This document shows positions 22,551 to 29,642 of a stretch of DNA of 29,725 nt, piece after piece. Positions within the stretch are counted from its first letter, which is position 1, and every line of letters begins with the position of its first letter. The position numbers and the translations under genes were made by a program. The DNA comes from JBKPCD01 sp046727175 (lineage in GTDB: Bacteria > Acidobacteriota > Vicinamibacteria > Vicinamibacterales > 2-12-FULL-66-21). The stretch spans positions 1 to 29,725 of the forward strand of contig JBKPCD010000095.1 in NCBI GenBank assembly GCA_046727175.1, in the 5' to 3' direction. The notes below the pieces were generated by a model. It did no database searches. It was not told the origin of the DNA and saw nothing but the letters and a program-made list of their open reading frames with translations.

Positions 22551-22751
22551 CGTCCGTCCTCCACTCTTCATCCCGATGTGCGTAGACCATTGCTATGGTG
22601 CAAAGCAGGATCCAGAGCGGCAGGTTTCATGAGTACGGATGAGATCGGCAGCGCGGCGCGCCGCAGGCGCGCCCCGCCGGAGCAGAGCGGGGCAAAGGGG
22701 CCACGCGAGCGACGGCGATGGGGGATCCGGCGGGGTGAAGCCCTTCGGAAC
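22551..22751. other. Gap with two GC-rich hairpins
   Basis: No gene seen. GGCGCGCC at 22655-22662 and again at 22666-22673 form an 8-bp hairpin with loop GCA. CCCCGC at 22672-22677 pairs with GCGGGG at 22687-22692. These hairpins sit downstream of the LuxR stub (minus strand) and upstream of the DoxX gene. Confidence 0.5.
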
Positions 22752-22883
22752 TCAGACGAGCCGGCTGCGAAGCGCCTTCGCCACCGCTTCCGATTTGCTG
22801 TGCACTTCGAGCTTTTCGTAGATGCGTCGGCGTGTCCTCCTTCCTTCCACGTCGCAGCTCGCGTCGGCTATGCTGATCGTTCG
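22752..22883 (-). pseudogene. LuxR-type HTH C-terminal stub
   Basis: The minus-strand frame from 22883 to a TGA at 22752 reads 43 codons after an in-frame stop, with no start codon. Its last part, RRRIYEKLEVHSKSEAVAKA, is the recognition helix and last helix of a LuxR/NarL (GerE) DNA-binding domain. Only this C-terminal half of the HTH survives; the rest of the regulator is gone. It is too short for a functional domain. Confidence 0.65.
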
Positions 22884-22913
22884 CTACGGCCGGCATAGTC
22901 AACGCGCCCGCGA

Positions 22914-24083
22914 ATGCTGAACTTCCTCTCTTCGGAAGCCACGACACGAACCGCGAGGCTTACCCGTCGCTCCCACGATCGATCGCCGCTGCTCGTCCCG
23001 GGAGAGGTCATCGCAAGCCCGGAAACGAGGATCGAATATCGAATCGAGCGTCTGCTCGGCGAAGGCGGGTTCGGGCAGGCGTACCTCGCGAATCGGCTGG
23101 GCCGCTCCAAGATGGTTCCCGACGTGGTGTGCATCAAAATCAGTCCGCACATCGACGGGTGGTTGCGTGAGGCGTACTTCGGGCAGATGCTCGATGCACA
23201 TCCCCGGGCGATCCGCGTCTTCGACACGTTCCCGTTGATGCGCGACGCGCAGGGCAGGCACGTGCTCTATTGCCTGGCGCTCGAGTACGCGCACCACGGC
23301 GATCTGAGCGCGTTCCTGGCGCGCGGCGGCAAGGGCTGGACCGAGTCGGCGGCGCGACGCGAGATCGCCGGCATCCTGCAGGTGCTCGGCAAACTGCACC
23401 GCGGTCACATGCTGCACCGCGATCTTACGCCGCTCAACGTGTTCGTGTGCGAAGGGCGGCGGCTCAAGCTCGGAGACTTCGGCATCGTCCGCCAGCAGAG
23501 CGATCGTCGTGGAATCACGGCCCGCACGATGAACCTGTTGACGGCGCCGAGCGACATCCTCGCCGGCATCGCGCCGAAGTGGCAGGCGCGGGACGACGTG
23601 TATCAAGTGGGACAGTTACTCGCGATGGTGGTAAAAGGAGACGCGCGGGAGCGGATTCGCACCGGCGATGTTCGCCGCCTGCCCTGCACCGACCATTTGA
23701 AAGAGATCATCTATCGCTGCATCGGCGAGCGCCGGAAGCGGTACGAAAGCGCCGACGAGCTGATCGAGGCCCTCAGCAATCCGCCGGCGCCGTTGAAAGT
23801 CGGCGTGCTGCAAAGCCTGAAGGGCGTACACCTGGCGTTCACGGGAATCCTGAGCAAAAAGCGGCGCGATGCCATCGCCGCCGCGCGCCGGGCCGGCGCG
23901 ATTGTCCACGGCATGCCGTCAGTGCGGACGTCGGTCGTCGTCCGTGGTCGTCCGAACACGTTGCAGGCGGCCGGCCGCGACGGCGGACGGAAGTTGATGG
24001 AAATCAAACGGCTCCGCGAGAAGGGTCATCGGATCACGATCCTCAACGAGAAGCAGTTCTGGCGGCTCGTTGCTCACCGATAG
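22914..24083 (+). CDS. Hanks-type Ser/Thr kinase fused to a BRCT domain
   Basis: 389 residues. Kinase domain about 40-290: glycine loop LGEGGFGQAYLA at 48-59, VVCIKI with Lys75, Glu86, catalytic HRDLTPLN with D170 and N175, and LGDFG with D188. The activation segment lacks the usual APE; APSDILAGIAPKWQARDDVYQVG takes its place. Residues 301-387 resemble a BRCT domain: GVHLAFTGILSKKRRDAI, a GAIVHGMPSVRTSVVVRG strand pair, and ITILNEKQFWRLV at the end, the layout of the DNA ligase BRCT. BRCT domains bind DNA ends or phosphopeptides, so I infer a kinase directed to DNA damage or to phosphorylated partners. No membrane segment is present. The ATG has no clear Shine-Dalgarno motif. It is convergent with the histidine kinase gene. 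Confidence 0.85.
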   Translation: MLNFLSSEATTRTARLTRRSHDRSPLLVPGEVIASPETRIEYRIERLLGEGGFGQAYLANRLGRSKMVPDVVCIKISPHIDGWLREAYFGQMLDAHPRAIRVFDTFPLMRDAQGRHVLYCLALEYAHHGDLSAFLARGGKGWTESAARREIAGILQVLGKLHRGHMLHRDLTPLNVFVCEGRRLKLGDFGIVRQQSDRRGITARTMNLLTAPSDILAGIAPKWQARDDVYQVGQLLAMVVKGDARERIRTGDVRRLPCTDHLKEIIYRCIGERRKRYESADELIEALSNPPAPLKVGVLQSLKGVHLAFTGILSKKRRDAIAAARRAGAIVHGMPSVRTSVVVRGRPNTLQAAGRDGGRKLMEIKRLREKGHRITILNEKQFWRLVAHR

Positions 24084-24093
24084 CCCGCTGATC

Positions 24094-24118
24094 AGAAGCT
24101 AGAATTTAGAAGCTAGAG
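24094..24118. repeat. AGAAGCTAGA direct repeat
   Basis: AGAAGCTAGA occurs twice in 25 bp, separated by ATTT-like sequence. The 13-mer TTAGAAGCTAGAG at 24106-24118 recurs exactly at 28284-28296. It lies between the convergent kinase-BRCT and histidine kinase genes. Confidence 0.65.
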
Positions 24119-24162
24119 AATATTCGGGAACGCCAATTTGAGATCCGGAGGTGACGTCCGGG

Positions 24163-25401
24163 CTACTTCCTGTCGCTCTGACCGGGCACGCTGCCCGCTC
24201 GAAGCTCCGATATCACCGGCAGCTTTTTGGGTAGCGTGACTACGAACGTCGAGCCCACGCCGTCGGTAGACTCGACCCGGACCTCGCCGCGGAGCGCCTT
24301 GACGCATTCGTCGACAATGGCGAGCCCCAGTCCGGTGCCCTCGATACCCAGAACCGCATCGAGCTCAGGGTGTGCGCGATGGAACCGCTCGAACACGCCG
24401 TCGATCGCGTGGCTCGGGATGCCAATCCCATTGTCCCGAACCGAGATCTCGTAGCAATCGCCGCGGACGGCGCCGGCGACCTCGACGAAACGGTCGGACT
24501 TCGCCATATCGCTGTACTTGATCGCGTTCGCGATGAGATTCATGAGCACCAGCTCGAGGCTGCTCGTGTCGGTGTAAAGCTCGAGAAGCTCGCGATCGCA
24601 CCGTAAGGTGACGCCGCGCGCGGTTGCCATGTCCTCCAGCTGCCGGAACACCTCGATGACGAGCTCGCCGAGATCGATGATCTGATGGCTCGGCGTGTCG
24701 GAGGGCACGATGCCCGATCGCGGCAGGCGCTCGAGGCTGTGGACGATTTGCAGCGCGCGATCGGTGTTGCGCTGCAGCGTGGACGCAATCCCGCGGCGTT
24801 TCGGCACGTCGTCCGCGGACCCGTTCGCAAGGAGCGCGGCGCCGAACTGCAGCGTGCCGAGAACGTTGCGGAGCTCGTGGCTGACGGCGCGATTGAACTG
24901 GTCGAGACGGTCGGCCTGCGCGGTGATGGTCTCCGTGTATTCGCGAACGAACGTCGCGACAGTGATCTGCATCAGCACGCGGACCGCTCTGCTCACACGG
25001 CGGCACGCCTCGAGACAATCTTGCGTCGGCGGGGCGACCGACAGCCGCGACGTCGCATCTGCAACGAACTCCTCGAGAACGCCGCCCAGCAGATCGAACT
25101 CCCGCAGAACCTGGTGCACGGATGCCTGCTGCCGATGCCGAAGCTGGCCGAGCGCCCGCGCCTGTTCCTCCACCACCGTGCTCGCGGCGATATCGCTCAC
25201 ATCGGCGGCCGCGACGTACCTCCCGATCTCGTCGATCAACGCCGGGACGTGATCGAGCAGTTCGTCGGTCGTGAAGACGGCGTTCGCGTCCACCGGTAGC
25301 AGCGCGACGAGCCGGTCCAACCAGCGCTCCGCGAGCTCACGGCACGATTCCTGGAGCCTCGCACCGACAAACGCGCAGTACGACGTGTCGACAACCGACA
25401 T
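24163..25401 (-). CDS. Soluble sensor histidine kinase with RsbRD-like N-terminus
   Basis: 412 residues from the ATG at 25401, which has AGGAAGG eight bases upstream; an ATG at 25410 directly abuts that motif and is less likely. Residues 15-150 are helical and resemble the RsbRD N-terminal (RsbT co-antagonist) sensor: AERWLDRLVALLPVDANAVF, then HVPALIDEIGRYV. The H-box is NRAVSHELRN with His178 (ORF numbering from 25410), the N-box NLIANAIKYS, G1 VRDNGIGIP and G2 GTGLGLAIV. No membrane segment is present, so it is cytoplasmic. No response regulator gene is adjacent, so it is an orphan kinase. Confidence 0.88.
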   Translation of the reverse strand: MSVVDTSYCAFVGARLQESCRELAERWLDRLVALLPVDANAVFTTDELLDHVPALIDEIGRYVAAADVSDIAASTVVEEQARALGQLRHRQQASVHQVLREFDLLGGVLEEFVADATSRLSVAPPTQDCLEACRRVSRAVRVLMQITVATFVREYTETITAQADRLDQFNRAVSHELRNVLGTLQFGAALLANGSADDVPKRRGIASTLQRNTDRALQIVHSLERLPRSGIVPSDTPSHQIIDLGELVIEVFRQLEDMATARGVTLRCDRELLELYTDTSSLELVLMNLIANAIKYSDMAKSDRFVEVAGAVRGDCYEISVRDNGIGIPSHAIDGVFERFHRAHPELDAVLGIEGTGLGLAIVDECVKALRGEVRVESTDGVGSTFVVTLPKKLPVISELRAGSVPGQSDRK

Positions 25402-25772
25402 ACGCAACATCCTTCCTGACCTGCACGCGGCATTTACTGCGATGCCTGCAGCTGGGCATCTCGAGCGCTCGGATAGCCCGATGATGTGGTACTAATCGCA
25501 ATGATAGTCGAGCGCGAGAATGGCGTCAGCAATCGTTGCCGGGTTCCGCAGTGTTGGCAGGCAAGTACATCTAAGGAAAGTTGCGCCGGCTTCGAGGCGC
25601 GTCCTGGCTTGTAGTTTGCGTACGGAGAACAGCGATAATGAGATTGCGGGTTCTTTCTCGGGGGCTACGTGCGTACTCGGCCTTTCAGAGCTGCACGCGG
25701 AATCGACAAGCGCCGAGACTCTGACAGACAGCTCCAATCTCTCGACCACACGGATGAGTTCGATAAGCCAAT
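25402..25772. other. Gap with no supported gene
   Basis: Open frames exist on both strands but none has a recognisable family, a Shine-Dalgarno motif or consistent codon use. Minus-strand codons around 25560-25600 spell ACQHCGTRQRLL in one frame, a zinc-ribbon-like CxxC, which could be a decayed gene piece. The region must contain the histidine kinase promoter, but I see no clear one. Confidence 0.4.
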
Positions 25773-26033
25773 ATGGTCCTTCTGCTGCTGCTCATGATTC
25801 CGATGGCATTAGTAATGGCATTAGTACTGGGATGGATGGCGCGAACGACGCGGTGCCCGCGGTGCGGAAAGCGGATCGTGAGACGACACAGTCGAGCGCC
25901 AATGCAGTACTGCATCCAGTGTCGGCAACACTGGAGCGAAGCGGTCAGTCACGATCGCAGCGTCCAGGCGGCGGCGCCGAATACCAGAAGATTTGCGGCA
26001 ACGACAGGTGACGCGCCGATGAGAACGCCGTAG
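25773..26033 (+). CDS. Small membrane-anchored zinc-ribbon protein (tentative)
   Basis: 86 residues. The N-terminal 22 residues (MVLLLLLMIPMALVMALVLG start) form one membrane segment. Then comes CPRCGKRIVRRHSRAPMQYC with a second CIQC pair, a four-Cys zinc ribbon, ending in QHW. The tail after about residue 55 is unremarkable and overlaps the 3' end of the opposite-strand gene by 85 bp. There is no Shine-Dalgarno motif. The anchor-plus-ribbon layout makes chance unlikely, but the gene is not certain. Confidence 0.45.
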   Translation: MVLLLLLMIPMALVMALVLGWMARTTRCPRCGKRIVRRHSRAPMQYCIQCRQHWSEAVSHDRSVQAAAPNTRRFAATTGDAPMRTP

Positions 26034-26146
26034 GCAACCCAGAGCAGTGCGCCGATCATCTGCACACGCCTCAGCCGCTCGGCCCGCTTGCAGAAATACG
26101 ACCCGATGAAAATCGACGTCGCCAGCCAACCGAGATACTCGACCAC
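25949..26146 (-). CDS. Small three-helix membrane protein (SemiSWEET/PQ-loop-like)
   Basis: 65 residues from a GTG at 26146 with GGAGG six bases upstream. Three membrane segments: YLGWLATSIFIGSYF, VQMIGALLWVAYGVLIGA and PVVAANLLVFGAAAW. A short three-helix bundle beginning VEYLGW, with a Y-G and a P-V-x-x-A-N motif, fits the bacterial SemiSWEET/YgjV-like group, some of which transport sugars as dimers. It starts 13 bp after the HAD gene's stop, and its Shine-Dalgarno sequence abuts that stop, so the two are co-transcribed. The open frame extends upstream to a TTG at 26167, which I reject. Confidence 0.75.
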   Translation of the reverse strand: MVEYLGWLATSIFIGSYFCKRAERLRRVQMIGALLWVAYGVLIGASPVVAANLLVFGAAAWTLRS

Positions 26147-26159
26147 GGTCGTCCTCCGG

Positions 26160-27017
26160 TCACGCAACTGCCGGGCTCGCCTGGGTTGACGACTCGCGCA
26201 CGACTACGCGATCGGTGCGGGCTTTCTCCCACTCGTGCAGCGTGAGACCCGCCGACTCGAAGAGCCTGCGAATTCCTGCCGATTCCCAGCCGAGGAGCTG
26301 CTCGAGCACCGGCACCATCACCGAAACAGCGTTGTCACTGAGAACCGTTGTCTTCGCGATTCGCGCGAGCTGGTGGTTCTCGGAAACGGAGATCGTAAAC
26401 CCGCCGCGGTTATTCACGTGCAGCATGACGTGCACGTCCGAGCTTCCGTCACCGACGTAGATGGTCCGGTCCGGCGAGATCCCAAGGCGGCTCTCCAGTT
26501 CCTCGACAACGGCAACTTTCCCGTATCCGGCAGGCACGCGGATGATCGATCGCACTTCACCGGACTGCGGGTCGTACTCGAACTCGGTGGCGACGATGTG
26601 CTCCGGTGCGACGATGCCGGCAAGCGCCGACTGGATCACTTCACGCGGGGCCGCTGAGATGACGAAGAACGTGAACTGACAGCCCGACAGTCCCCGCCCG
26701 AGCAATTCGAGCAACGCCGGAATGTTGCTCCGCAATCGCACGCGGCGGCCCGTTTCTTCGAGGTGCTCGCGACGGACACCGCGAAACTCGGGATCGTGAC
26801 GAATCAGATATGCGAGCTCTCCGCCCTGCTGGACGAGATTCGTTCGCGCGAGTCCTTCCACCTTTTCCTGGAAGTGCGAGGCGCCAATCAGCTCGCTCAA
26901 AACGAGCCCCGAGTCGTTGAAGCTCAGCGTCTGATCGAAGTCCGAAGCGACAAGGAAATGCCTCGCGTATCCTGCGGCGCTCGACATGATGTCCCGGATT
27001 TCCTGGAATGCTGTCAT
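26160..27017 (-). CDS. HAD-superfamily phosphatase (SerB-like)
   Basis: 285 residues from the ATG at 27017; a GTG at 27029 is in frame. Motif I is VASDFDQTLS with the two catalytic Asp. Motif II is FFVISAAPREVI, with the Ser. The Lys of motif III is in PAGYGKVAVVEEL, and motif IV is IYVGDGSSDVHVML. This complete set and the helical cap between motifs I and II fit the phosphoserine-phosphatase-like (HAD-IB) group. The substrate is not determined. The predicted transcription start (about 27028) leaves a leader of only about 11 bases. It is divergent from the GntR/LacI regulator gene and followed by the small membrane protein. Confidence 0.82.
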   Translation of the reverse strand: MTAFQEIRDIMSSAAGYARHFLVASDFDQTLSFNDSGLVLSELIGASHFQEKVEGLARTNLVQQGGELAYLIRHDPEFRGVRREHLEETGRRVRLRSNIPALLELLGRGLSGCQFTFFVISAAPREVIQSALAGIVAPEHIVATEFEYDPQSGEVRSIIRVPAGYGKVAVVEELESRLGISPDRTIYVGDGSSDVHVMLHVNNRGGFTISVSENHQLARIAKTTVLSDNAVSVMVPVLEQLLGWESAGIRRLFESAGLTLHEWEKARTDRVVVRESSTQASPAVA

Positions 27018-27034
27018 ATCAAAACTCACGACAG

Positions 27035-27063
27035 AGCATATCGACTTTGGACAGTACGGTCAA
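27035..27063 (-). promoter_or_regulatory. Sigma-70-like promoter for the HAD gene
   Basis: On the minus strand: TTGACC at 27063-27058 (5 of 6), a 17-bp spacer, TATGCT at 27040-27035 (4 of 6). Transcription would start near 27028, nearly leaderless. Confidence 0.55.
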
Positions 27064-27156
27064 GGGTCGAAAGCGGACCAAATCTACCTAGATCTCCTAC
27101 ACTTTGGTGTGTTTCTTCACCGTCATTGACGCAAAACTGTTATATCATTTAGGCCA

Positions 27157-28287
27157 ATGCGAGATACTCGACGGGAATTGCCAAAGCATCGGCAGGTGTA
27201 CTCCGCTCTGCGGCAGGAGATTCAGTCGGGCCGACTGAGGCGCGGTGACCGCCTCCCAAGCGAAGCTGAGCTTGTCCGCCAGTTCGGCGCGTCACGAATC
27301 ACCATTGGACGCGCCGTTCGCGACCTGCAGTCTGCCGGTCTGGTCGAGCGCCGCGCGGGGTCCGGAACCTACGTGAAATCGCATCCTGCCTCGGCGCTGT
27401 CGTTCGGTCTGCTGATCCCGGACCTCGGTGAAACCGAAATCTTCGAGCCGATCTGTCAGGGCATGATGGCGTCGCCGCGTGCGCAGGAGCACGCACTCCT
27501 CTGGGGGAGCCCGGCCGGCACCGCCAGCTCGAAGGAGGAACGAGCGTGGACGCTCTGCCGGCAGTACATCGACCGACGCGTGTCAGGGGTATTCTTCGCC
27601 CCGCTCGAGTTCACCGCCGGCAAAGACGACGTGAACAGCCAGATCGCGCAGGCGCTCGACGCGGCACGGATTCCGGTCGTGTTGCTCGACCGGACGGTCA
27701 CGCCGTATCCGCAGCGCGGCCACCATGATTTGGTAGGCATCGACAACCGCCGCGCCGGCTACGTGGTGACGGAGCACCTGCTGCAACTCGGGTGTCGAAG
27801 AATCGCGTTCGTGGCGTTTCCTTACGCCGCCGCGACAGTCGACGCTCGCGAGGCCGGATACCGCGAGGCGCTCTACGCATGGGACGCGCCCGTCGATCGC
27901 GCGCTCGTGCATCGTCTCGAGCCTTCGGACCCGGAACGTGTGCGCGAGGTCATGAACGTCACGCGTCCCGAGGCAATTGTGTGCGCAAACGACCGCGCGG
28001 CCGCTCGCGTGATGCACACCCTCATTCGCCTTGGGTACCGCGTCCCGCACGACGTTCGGCTGGTCGGAATCGACGATGTCGAGTACGCGAGCCTGTTGCC
28101 GGTACCGCTGACCACCCTCCGTCAACCGACGCGACAGATTGGCGACGCCGCAATTGACGCGATGCTCGACCGAATTGGACGGCGAGATGCGCCGACAAAG
28201 GACATCCTCCTGCACTGTGAGCTGATCGTTCGTGAATCGTCCAGCGGTGCATCCCTGACACAAACGGCGACAGAATCGGGAAGTTAG
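27157..28287 (+). CDS. GntR-HTH / LacI-type ligand-domain regulator
   Basis: 376 residues. Residues 10-75 are a GntR winged helix: YSALRQEIQSGRLRRGDRLP, SEAELVRQFGASRITIGRAV and LVERRAGSGTYV. From about 80 to 365 is a periplasmic-binding-like ligand domain of the LacI/GalR type: FGLLIPDLGETEIFEPICQG, IPVVLLDRTVTP, DLVGIDNRRAGYVVTEHLLQLG and RLVGIDDVEYASLLPVPLTT. This hybrid is the AraR class, which usually represses sugar-use genes. No sugar enzymes are adjacent; the divergent HAD gene and the small membrane protein are the obvious targets. The ATG lacks a strong Shine-Dalgarno sequence; TTATATCAT at 27140-27148 may be part of its promoter. Confidence 0.92.
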   Translation: MRDTRRELPKHRQVYSALRQEIQSGRLRRGDRLPSEAELVRQFGASRITIGRAVRDLQSAGLVERRAGSGTYVKSHPASALSFGLLIPDLGETEIFEPICQGMMASPRAQEHALLWGSPAGTASSKEERAWTLCRQYIDRRVSGVFFAPLEFTAGKDDVNSQIAQALDAARIPVVLLDRTVTPYPQRGHHDLVGIDNRRAGYVVTEHLLQLGCRRIAFVAFPYAAATVDAREAGYREALYAWDAPVDRALVHRLEPSDPERVREVMNVTRPEAIVCANDRAAARVMHTLIRLGYRVPHDVRLVGIDDVEYASLLPVPLTTLRQPTRQIGDAAIDAMLDRIGRRDAPTKDILLHCELIVRESSSGASLTQTATESGS

Positions 28288-28334
28288 AAGCTAGAGCGAT
28301 TCTGACGGTGCTCACTCTCGTTTCCTAGCTTCTA
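28285..28334. repeat. TAGAAGCTAG inverted repeat after the regulator gene
   Basis: TAGAAGCTAG (28285-28294) and CTAGCTTCTA (28325-28334) are perfect reverse complements, 30 bases apart. The left arm overlaps the regulator's stop codon. The left-arm text is shared exactly with 24106-24118. Confidence 0.7.
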
Positions 28335-28353
28335 GATCTGCCTTTGTGCGGGC

Positions 28354-28990
28354 TCATTCCCGCTGAAGGACCGTCATCGGATCGATCGAGGCGGCGGCGG
28401 TGCGGGCCGGACGATAACAGCCGAGAAGCGACACCAGCAATACCGATGCGGTGACCGTCACGAGCGTCGTAGGGTCAACCGGCCGAACGCCGTACAACTG
28501 ATTCCGGAGCGCCTCTCCCGCGGCTACGGCGCCGATCAGACCCGGCGCCAGACCGATGGCGCTGATTCCGACCCGTTCTTCAGCACGAGCCGGATGACGT
28601 CTGCTCGATCGGCGCCGAGCGCCGCGCGCACGGCCATTTCTCGACGGCGCTGCCACATCGTGTACGACATCGTCCCGAACACGCCGAGCGCCGCGAGAAG
28701 GAGTGCGGTCGATCCGAACGCGCCGTACAGAATCGTCAGGAGGCGGACTGGCGCGAGGAACTGCGCGACGTCCTCCTCCAGCGTGCGAACGTCGTCGAGC
28801 ACCAGGTCGCGATCGATGCGGCGCACAGCGGCATTCATTGCGCTGGTCGTCGTCGACAGACTGCTGCGCGCGCGCGCCACGGGTGTTGTGCTCGGGAACT
28901 GGGCGTAGGGGACATAGAGTCTGGAAGAGACGGAGGAGTGCATCCCATCGGGCAGATCAGCCGTATGCGCGTCGCACCTGTGCGGCGTGA
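28354..28990 (-). pseudogene. ADOP permease C-terminal remnant with a frameshift
   Basis: Minus-strand reading shows the last FtsX core of an ADOP permease: LYVPYAQFP, a LTILYGAFGSTALLLAALGV membrane segment, YTMWQRRREMAVRAALGADR and DVIRLVLKNG. Just after that (near 28572-28574) the frame slips. The next frame resumes VGISAIGLAPGLIGAVAAGE and ends CYRPARTAAASIDPMTVLQR-E-stop. A one-base loss in a G run (GGG where GGGG is expected) explains it. Homology fades upstream of about 28930-28990, so at least three quarters of the gene is missing. It is not functional. Confidence 0.8.
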
Positions 28991-29082
28991 GAATCGAAAA
29001 CGGGACTGCTCGGGACGCATCGTTCACGCGGATCGGGGTGAGGATGGAGGCGCTCCAAGTTCAACGAGCCGGTCTCGATGAG

Positions 29083-29154
29083 CAACCAGATGGTTGAGCA
29101 ACCAGATGGTTGCAATTCATCGAGCGGACGTTTAACATGCAACCAGGAGGTTGC
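29083..29154. promoter_or_regulatory. Three inverted repeats before the SRPBCC gene
   Basis: CAACCAGATGGTTG at 29083-29096 and again at 29099-29112 (16-bp period; the second extends to a 16-bp palindrome 29098-29113). A third, GCAACC-AGGA-GGTTGC at 29139-29154, has the Shine-Dalgarno AGGAGG (29145-29150) in its centre. AHSA1-type genes are often paired with ArsR-family repressors that bind such sites; no ArsR gene is visible here. Confidence 0.75.
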
Positions 29155-29156
29155 GA

Positions 29157-29624
29157 ATGGCAACAGCAACGACGGATCGGATCGAGAAACAGATTGTCCT
29201 CCGCGCGCCGCGAGCGCGCGTCTGGCGCGCGATATCCACGGCCGACGAGTTCGGCCGCTGGTTCGGCGCGAACCTGAGTGGTGGGACGTTCGCACCGGGA
29301 GCTCGGATCCGCGGGCCGATTACCTACCCCGGATACGAGCATCTCACCCTGGACGTGACGATCGAGCGCGTGGAGCCCGAGCGGTTCATCTCGTTCCGCT
29401 GGCACCCGAGCGCCACCGATCCGAAGGTAGACTATTCGGCCGAACCGACCACGACGGTCACCTTCGAGCTCGAGGAGGTCGACGGAGGTACGAAGCTGAC
29501 CGTCGTCGAGAGCGGATTCGACCGTCTGCCGGAGGCGCGACGCGCAACGGCGTACCGCGGCAACGAAGGAGGTTGGACGGAGCAGATGAAGAGAATCGAA
29601 GCGTATGTCAGCAAAACGGCCTAG
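29157..29624 (+). CDS. SRPBCC-fold protein, AHSA1 family
   Basis: 155 residues from the ATG at 29157, chosen because AGGAGG lies six bases upstream; the frame opens two codons earlier at a TTG. It has the AHSA1/START-like layout: RIEKQIVLRAPRARVWRAIS, then EFGRWFGANLSGGTFAPGA, ISFRWHPSA, TTTVTFELEEVDGGTKLTVV-E-SGF, and a C-terminal helix GGWTEQMKRIEAYV. The family binds hydrophobic ligands or client proteins; no specific role can be given. A short leader with three palindromes suggests tight repression. Confidence 0.9.
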   Translation: MATATTDRIEKQIVLRAPRARVWRAISTADEFGRWFGANLSGGTFAPGARIRGPITYPGYEHLTLDVTIERVEPERFISFRWHPSATDPKVDYSAEPTTTVTFELEEVDGGTKLTVVESGFDRLPEARRATAYRGNEGGWTEQMKRIEAYVSKTA

Positions 29625-29642
29625 CGCAGCCCACCCCACCGC

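Noticed and set aside
25492..25749. 85-codon minus-strand frame and nearby CxxC text
   Set aside because: Looks faintly like the zinc ribbon of some transposases in one frame, but too short and inconsistent to call a mobile-element remnant.
25520..26011. 163-codon plus-strand frame
   Set aside because: Ser/Ala/Thr-rich, no recognisable domain; the overlapping frame with membrane anchor and zinc ribbon is more convincing.
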